Part shown: positions 14,835-19,316 of the stretch, piece after piece | How positions within the stretch are numbered: position 1 is the stretch's first letter | How the letters are laid out: each line of letters opens with the position of its first letter | Assembly: GCA_964508975.1 (NCBI GenBank) | Contig: CAZDVQ010000076.1 | Span: 1-19,316 of the forward strand | Direction of reading: 5' to 3' | DNA length: 19,316 bases | DNA from: CAZDVQ01 sp964508975 | Lineage (GTDB): Bacteria > Bacteroidota > Bacteroidia > Chitinophagales > Saprospiraceae | Position numbers and translations under genes: made by a program | Notes under the pieces: model-generated | Told to the model about the DNA's origin: nothing | Database searches by the model: none | What the model saw: the letters and a program-made list of their open reading frames with translations, nothing else

Positions 14835-14995
14835 CGCTAACGCATTGGGCAGGGATAAAAACGGCTGGCAAAAAGAGAACCAAAAGTGGTAAAATATAAT
14901 TGGGTTGGTTTTCCAATAATCAAAAAATAATTTATATATGTGACTCAATACTAGTATTTAATATTTATTTTGCGCTCTGCAAAGCAATATATACT

Positions 14996-17900
14996 ATGAA
15001 TAAGCTCTACTCTCTCTCGCTTTTAGTCTACCTAAGTTTTTCTGTCCATACCATTTCAGCTCAAAACTACAACAATCCTGGCGGGACGACCAATACCTGT
15101 GCGGGTACGTTTTTCGACACGGGTGGGAATGCGGGTGCTTACGGGGTAAGCCAAAACATTACCACTACTTTTTGTTCCAGTAACGGGAACTTTATCCAAT
15201 TCAACTTTACAGCCTTTGACTTGGAGAGCGGTTTTGATTTTTTAACGATTTACAATGGCCCTAACGCTACATCTCCGTCACTAGGTACCTTTACAGGAAC
15301 AACCTCCCCTGGTACGGTGACGAGTAGTGGTACCTGTTTAACCTTCGTTTTTACATCAGATGGTTCGGTGCAGAATGCAGGTTGGCGTGCTACCATAAGC
15401 TGTACGACGGTGGCTCCACCGTTGGGGTATAATAACCCAGGAGGAACCATCAATACCTGTGCAGGTACTTTCTACGATACTGGGGGCAGTACAGGAACTT
15501 ATGCTGCAGGCCAGAATATTACAACCACATTTTGCTCGACCAACGGCAATACCATTCGGTTTACCTTTTCCGCATTTAACCTAGAAAGTGGTTTTGATTT
15601 TTTATCGGTCTATAACGGAGGAACTGCAACTGCGCCCTTAATTGGCACCTATACGGGTACCACTTCTCCAGGTACCGTAACTAGCACAGGACAATGTTTA
15701 ACTTTTGTATTTACCTCAGATGGTTCTGTGCAAAACGCCGGTTGGGCAGCAGCAATTTCATGTACCTCTACGCCAGTACCTACAGGCTATAATAATCCTG
15801 GAGGAACAATTAATACATGCTCGGGTTTGTTCTTTGATACAGGTGGTTCAGGGGGAACGTACGGCAATAGCCAAAATATCACCACCACTATTTGCAGCTC
15901 AACGCCAGGCTTGTGTTTGCGTACTGCTTTTACAAGCTTTAATACCGAAAGCGGCTTTGACATTTTAAGTATATATGATGGTACAAGTACCAGCGGGACG
16001 CTATTAGGCAATTATTCGGGTACAACGAGCCCTGGCACAATTACGTCTGGCACAGGATGTTTGACTTTTCGATTTGTATCGGATGGTAGTGTAACCGCAG
16101 CCGGCTGGGAAGCAAATATATCCTGTGTGTCTTGCCCTTCGGCTTCGCCTTGCCCAGCGGGCACGGGGTTGCCTGATAATTGTAGCCAGGCCTGTAACTT
16201 AGGGACCCTACCTGCCCCCCCGGCATGTGGCACTGGAATTCAGACAGGAACCGTAGTGTCAAATATATTGACCAATATTGGAGCTACTGCCCCTAACCCT
16301 TATTCTTCAATTATAGATTGTGGAGGGATTCCTGGCAACAACATGGCCTCCCCAGCGGCTGACGTTTGGTATAGAATTACCGTTACGGGCACTCAATTAT
16401 TAGTTAACCTTCAGGGCTTTGGTTCAACACCCTTGCAAAATCCGAATATCGGAATTTATCAAGGTAGCAACTGTAATGCTTTGCTGCCTGTTTTCTGCGC
16501 GGTTGGAGCTAGTGGTGTAATTAATCAAACCTTTGAACCAGTCACACCGGGTACTACATATTATATACAAGTGAGTGGTGGCAGTCCAACAGATCAAGGG
16601 AACTTTACCTTGAACTTGAGCAACAATTATGATTGTGCAAATTGCTTGCTAAATGGTATTTTAACGGCTAATCCAGCACCTACAAGCGGTACGTACCCAG
16701 CAAATACAACGGTGAATTACTGTTTCACAGTAAATACTTACAATCAAACCGCGGCCAACTGGTTGCATGGTATTATAATCGAGCCCGGGTCGGGTTGGAA
16801 CATAGCCAGTTTGACACCTGTTTCGGCACCCAATCCTTGCGAATCAGATGCAACGGCGTCGTGGGCCTGGTACAACAGCATGACAGGAACGGCTACTGGC
16901 CAGACATGGGGGCCTGGTTTTTTCTATGATGACGACAGTGGTGGTGGTGGATTTGATGGCAACCCTGGCAATAATTTTGGGGATCCAGATGCGGGTATAA
17001 GTTGTACATTAACCTACTGTTGGAGTATTTCAACCCCATCTGGAGCATGTATAGATGGAGCAGATTTATCTATGAATGTCAACACTACGGGCGATTATGA
17101 GTCAGGTAGTTGGACTGGTGTTGGTTGTCTAAATGATCCAGAATATAATATAGTAGCAGAATTATCCTGTTGCCCCCCTCCTACCATGACATCAACGAAT
17201 ACAAGTTGTGGCCTAAATAATGGTTCAGCTACTGCTAACCCAGGAGCTACAGGAGGCCCTTTCTCTTACCACTGGGAAAATGCTGCTGGAGTAACCGTAC
17301 TTAATCAAAATAATATTGCAGGCGCAAGCACGCTGTCAAACTTGAGTGCGGGGCAGTATTTTGTCACAGTAACCAATGCCGCTGGCTGTGAGTCGTACGG
17401 CACATCTACTATTATAAATGGCGGGGGGGCTCTAGTGCCAGCTGCTTCAGCAAATACACCTATTTGCGCAGGACAAACCCTAAATTTGGTAGCTACAGGG
17501 GGTGTTAGCTATGCATGGTCGGGGCCGAATGCCTTTACATCTAATAGTGCAACACCTTCCATTTCAAATGCACAGTCCGTGAACACGGGAACATACACCG
17601 TTACCGTAACGGCCGGAGCTGGCTGTACAGGAACCGCCTCTGTAACTGTTTCCATATCCACTGCGCTAACTGTTAGCTCTTCGGGTACAAGCGTTTCCTG
17701 TAATGGTGGCATCAATGGATCTATTACGGTAACTGCTTCGGGAGGAACTACACCATACAGCTATAACCGTGGCGCTGGCAATCAAACCTCCAATGTATTT
17801 TCGGGTTTAGCAGCAGGTACCTATACCATTACCGTAACATCAGCGTCAGGTTGTACTGCAACCACAACATTCACAATAACTCAGCCGGCGGCATTAACGG

Positions 17901-19316
17901 CCAGCTCTATAGGTAGTAATGTCCTTTGTAATGGTGGCAACAATGGCAGCATGACGGTTACAGCATCAGGCGGTACATTGCCATATAGTTATAACCGAGG
18001 CACGGGTAACCAGGCGTCTAATACTTTTAGCAACTTAATAGCAGGCACTTATACAGTCACAGTTACCGATGCTAGAGGATGTACAGCTACAACTAGTTAT
18101 ACCGTAACCCAACTTGCAGCGGTTACGGGCACTACCACAGGAACAGCTGTTGCATGTAATGGAGGAAGTACAGGCACTATTACTGTGTTTGCAAGTGGGG
18201 GCCTTCCAGCATATACTTATAATGTCGGCTTAGGCAATCAGCCCTCAAATGTAATTGGAGGCTTAGGCGTTGGAACTTATGTAGTTACTATTACGGATAG
18301 TAGAGGATGCACTGGTACGGCCACTAGCTATACTGTAACTGAACCAAGTGTGTTGACAGTCAGCTCTACTGGGACAAATGTCTCTTGTAATGGTGGCAAT
18401 AACGGTAGTATAACTGTAACGCCATCAGGGGGCACCATGCCATATGTCTATAATCGCGGAGTGGGAATTCAAACTACTCCTTTGTTCAGCTCATTGACCG
18501 CAGGTTTATACACAATAACAGTAACAGACCAAAGAGGCTGTACGGCAACCACCACTTACACGGTTACTCAGCCAGCAGTTCTAGGCGCCAGCAGTACTGG
18601 CACCAATTCCTCTTGTAATGGAGGCAACAACGGCAGTATAACAGTAACTGCTTCAGGTGGTACATTACCGTACAATTATAACCGTGGCACCGGTAGCCAG
18701 GTTTCCAACGTGTTCAGCGGGCTTACCGCCGGGACCTACACGGTCACCGTGACAGATGCTCGGGGATGCACAACTACAAGTTCATACACCGTTACTCAAC
18801 CGGCAGTGATAACGGCAAGTTCCGTGGGCACAAACGCATCTTGCAATGGTGGCAACAACGGTAGCATGACGGTAACCGCTTCTGGCGGTACTTCACCTTA
18901 CAGTTATAACCGCGGCACGGGTAGCCAGGCTTCCAACGTGTTCAGCGGGCTTACCGCCGGGACCTACACGGTCACCGTGACGGATGCGCTGGGTTGTACC
19001 ACGACAAGCGCGTATACCGTTACTCAACCTGCTGCCTTGGCGGCCAGTGCCGCGGGCACAAATGTGTCTTGCAACGGCGGCAACAACGGTAGCATGACGG
19101 TAACCGCTTCTGGCGGTACTTCACCTTACAGTTATAACCGCGGCACGGGTAGCCAGGCTTCCAACGTGTTCAGCGGGCTTACCGCCGGGGCCTACACGGT
19201 CACCGTGACGGATGCCCTGGGTTGTACCACGACCAGCTCCTATACCGTTACTCAACCTGCTGCCTTGGCGGCCAGTGCCGCGGGCTCAAATGTGTCTTGC
19301 AACGGCGGCAACAACG
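14996..19316 (+). CDS. Giant SprB-like surface protein with three CUB domains (3' end outside window)
   Basis: The frame is open from ATG 14996 to the window edge (1440 codons plus one base); its end is not seen. A Sec signal peptide ends at SA near residue 22. Three CUB-type domains follow at about 25-142, 145-262 and 265-380, with GYNNPGG starts, ESGFDFL-IYNG cores and spaced cysteines. A PPC-like sandwich (about 400-545) and a Cys/Trp-rich domain (about 549-725) come next. A SprB-like unit at 730-805 and an Ig-like segment precede tandem SprB-type repeats from about residue 890. SprB is the type IX-exported gliding adhesin of Flavobacterium; such proteins often carry a C-terminal sorting signal, which would lie beyond the edge. 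It could serve in gliding, attachment or polymer capture. A weak -7-like TTATTTTG lies at 14965-14972; the rest of 14845-14995 is AT-rich with nothing else recognised. Confidence 0.9.
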   Translation, partial: MNKLYSLSLLVYLSFSVHTISAQNYNNPGGTTNTCAGTFFDTGGNAGAYGVSQNITTTFCSSNGNFIQFNFTAFDLESGFDFLTIYNGPNATSPSLGTFTGTTSPGTVTSSGTCLTFVFTSDGSVQNAGWRATISCTTVAPPLGYNNPGGTINTCAGTFYDTGGSTGTYAAGQNITTTFCSTNGNTIRFTFSAFNLESGFDFLSVYNGGTATAPLIGTYTGTTSPGTVTSTGQCLTFVFTSDGSVQNAGWAAAISCTSTPVPTGYNNPGGTINTCSGLFFDTGGSGGTYGNSQNITTTICSSTPGLCLRTAFTSFNTESGFDILSIYDGTSTSGTLLGNYSGTTSPGTITSGTGCLTFRFVSDGSVTAAGWEANISCVSCPSASPCPAGTGLPDNCSQACNLGTLPAPPACGTGIQTGTVVSNILTNIGATAPNPYSSIIDCGGIPGNNMASPAADVWYRITVTGTQLLVNLQGFGSTPLQNPNIGIYQGSNCNALLPVFCAVGASGVINQTFEPVTPGTTYYIQVSGGSPTDQGNFTLNLSNNYDCANCLLNGILTANPAPTSGTYPANTTVNYCFTVNTYNQTAANWLHGIIIEPGSGWNIASLTPVSAPNPCESDATASWAWYNSMTGTATGQTWGPGFFYDDDSGGGGFDGNPGNNFGDPDAGISCTLTYCWSISTPSGACIDGADLSMNVNTTGDYESGSWTGVGCLNDPEYNIVAELSCCPPPTMTSTNTSCGLNNGSATANPGATGGPFSYHWENAAGVTVLNQNNIAGASTLSNLSAGQYFVTVTNAAGCESYGTSTIINGGGALVPAASANTPICAGQTLNLVATGGVSYAWSGPNAFTSNSATPSISNAQSVNTGTYTVTVTAGAGCTGTASVTVSISTALTVSSSGTSVSCNGGINGSITVTASGGTTPYSYNRGAGNQTSNVFSGLAAGTYTITVTSASGCTATTTFTITQPAALTASSIGSNVLCNGGNNGSMTVTASGGTLPYSYNRGTGNQASNTFSNLIAGTYTVTVTDARGCTATTSYTVTQLAAVTGTTTGTAVACNGGSTGTITVFASGGLPAYTYNVGLGNQPSNVIGGLGVGTYVVTITDSRGCTGTATSYTVTEPSVLTVSSTGTNVSCNGGNNGSITVTPSGGTMPYVYNRGVGIQTTPLFSSLTAGLYTITVTDQRGCTATTTYTVTQPAVLGASSTGTNSSCNGGNNGSITVTASGGTLPYNYNRGTGSQVSNVFSGLTAGTYTVTVTDARGCTTTSSYTVTQPAVITASSVGTNASCNGGNNGSMTVTASGGTSPYSYNRGTGSQASNVFSGLTAGTYTVTVTDALGCTTTSAYTVTQPAALAASAAGTNVSCNGGNNGSMTVTASGGTSPYSYNRGTGSQASNVFSGLTAGAYTVTVTDALGCTTTSSYTVTQPAALAASAAGSNVSCNGGNN
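15065..16130 (+). repeat. Three tandem CUB-domain coding units, 360-bp period
   Basis: The conserved NPGG codons recur exactly 360 bp apart (Pro codons at 15077, 15437 and 15797), giving 120-residue units. Each has Cys in NTC-G, a TTT(F/I)C segment, ESGFD, a TSPGT(V/I)TS turn, a CLTF strand and a final SC. Units 1 and 2 are closest (both have TSDGSVQNAGW); unit 3 has an extra TPGLC insertion and is more diverged. Confidence 0.85.
17699..19316 (+). repeat. Tandem SprB-type repeats, 228-bp period
   Basis: The conserved Cys-Asn-Gly-Gly codons start at 17699, 17927, 18155, 18386, 18614, 18842, 19070 and 19298, so the period is 228 bp (76 residues) except for one unit of 231 bp. Each unit reads CNGG, then GS-TVTASGGT, PYSYNRG-GNQ, F-GL-AGTYTVTVTD, GC, TVTQP. 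The last full units are nearly identical in DNA, with about 8 differences in 228 between the units starting at 18842 and 19070, while earlier units differ widely at the codon level. The array continues beyond the window. Confidence 0.9.

Noticed and set aside
17699..19316. Regular repeats that might suggest a CRISPR array
   Set aside because: The 228-bp period is in frame with one long coding sequence and encodes SprB-type protein repeats; there are no short repeats with unique spacers.

Overview
The window looks like a chromosomal stretch from a member of the Bacteroidota. The evidence is: two proteins with the C-terminal sorting tail of the type IX secretion system (T9SS); a surface protein with SprB-type repeats; promoters of the Bacteroidota TAnnTTTG type, with no clear Shine-Dalgarno sites before the genes; a futalosine-pathway menaquinone gene; and dense intergenic repeats. 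I see no rRNA, tRNA, CRISPR array, plasmid or phage genes.

Layout, left to right. Positions 1-684 hold no convincing gene, only repeat material, including a foldback element of about 235 bp (197-431). Next is an M42 metallo-aminopeptidase on the minus strand (685-1770), divergent from a TerC-family membrane protein (1888-2886); a near-palindrome sits between them. mqnC (3120-4280) follows, with a promoter so close to the ATG that its mRNA may be leaderless. Downstream in the same frame is a GT-B glycosyltransferase that appears to start at TTG (4308-5447). After a repeat-rich gap come an outer-membrane beta-barrel protein (6123-7328) and rplS for ribosomal protein L19 (7464-7829), which has a clear promoter and terminator. 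On the minus strand are two large secreted T9SS substrates: a 1203-residue Asp-box/PKD protein (8023-11634) and a 794-residue M1 metallopeptidase (11875-14259). The window ends inside a giant surface protein (14996 to the edge) with a signal peptide, three CUB domains and at least seven 76-77-residue SprB-type repeats.

Functionally, the right half is mostly export and surface biology: a barrel, a secreted peptidase, a secreted propeller-type protein and an adhesin or gliding-type filament. The left half is housekeeping metabolism. The genes do not form one obvious pathway, and I found no defence or biosynthetic system.

The most striking feature is a 287-bp MITE-like element present as two copies that read as identical, in inverted orientation (5588-5874 and 14548-14834). 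Each has 20-bp perfect terminal inverted repeats and its own perfect 10-bp target duplication. They bracket 8,673 bp, so recombination between them could flip the segment carrying the barrel, rplS and both T9SS genes. Both copies sit at the distal end of a second, GC-rich repeat family. Six clear members of that family occur here, and four of them follow a stop codon in the same direction as the gene.
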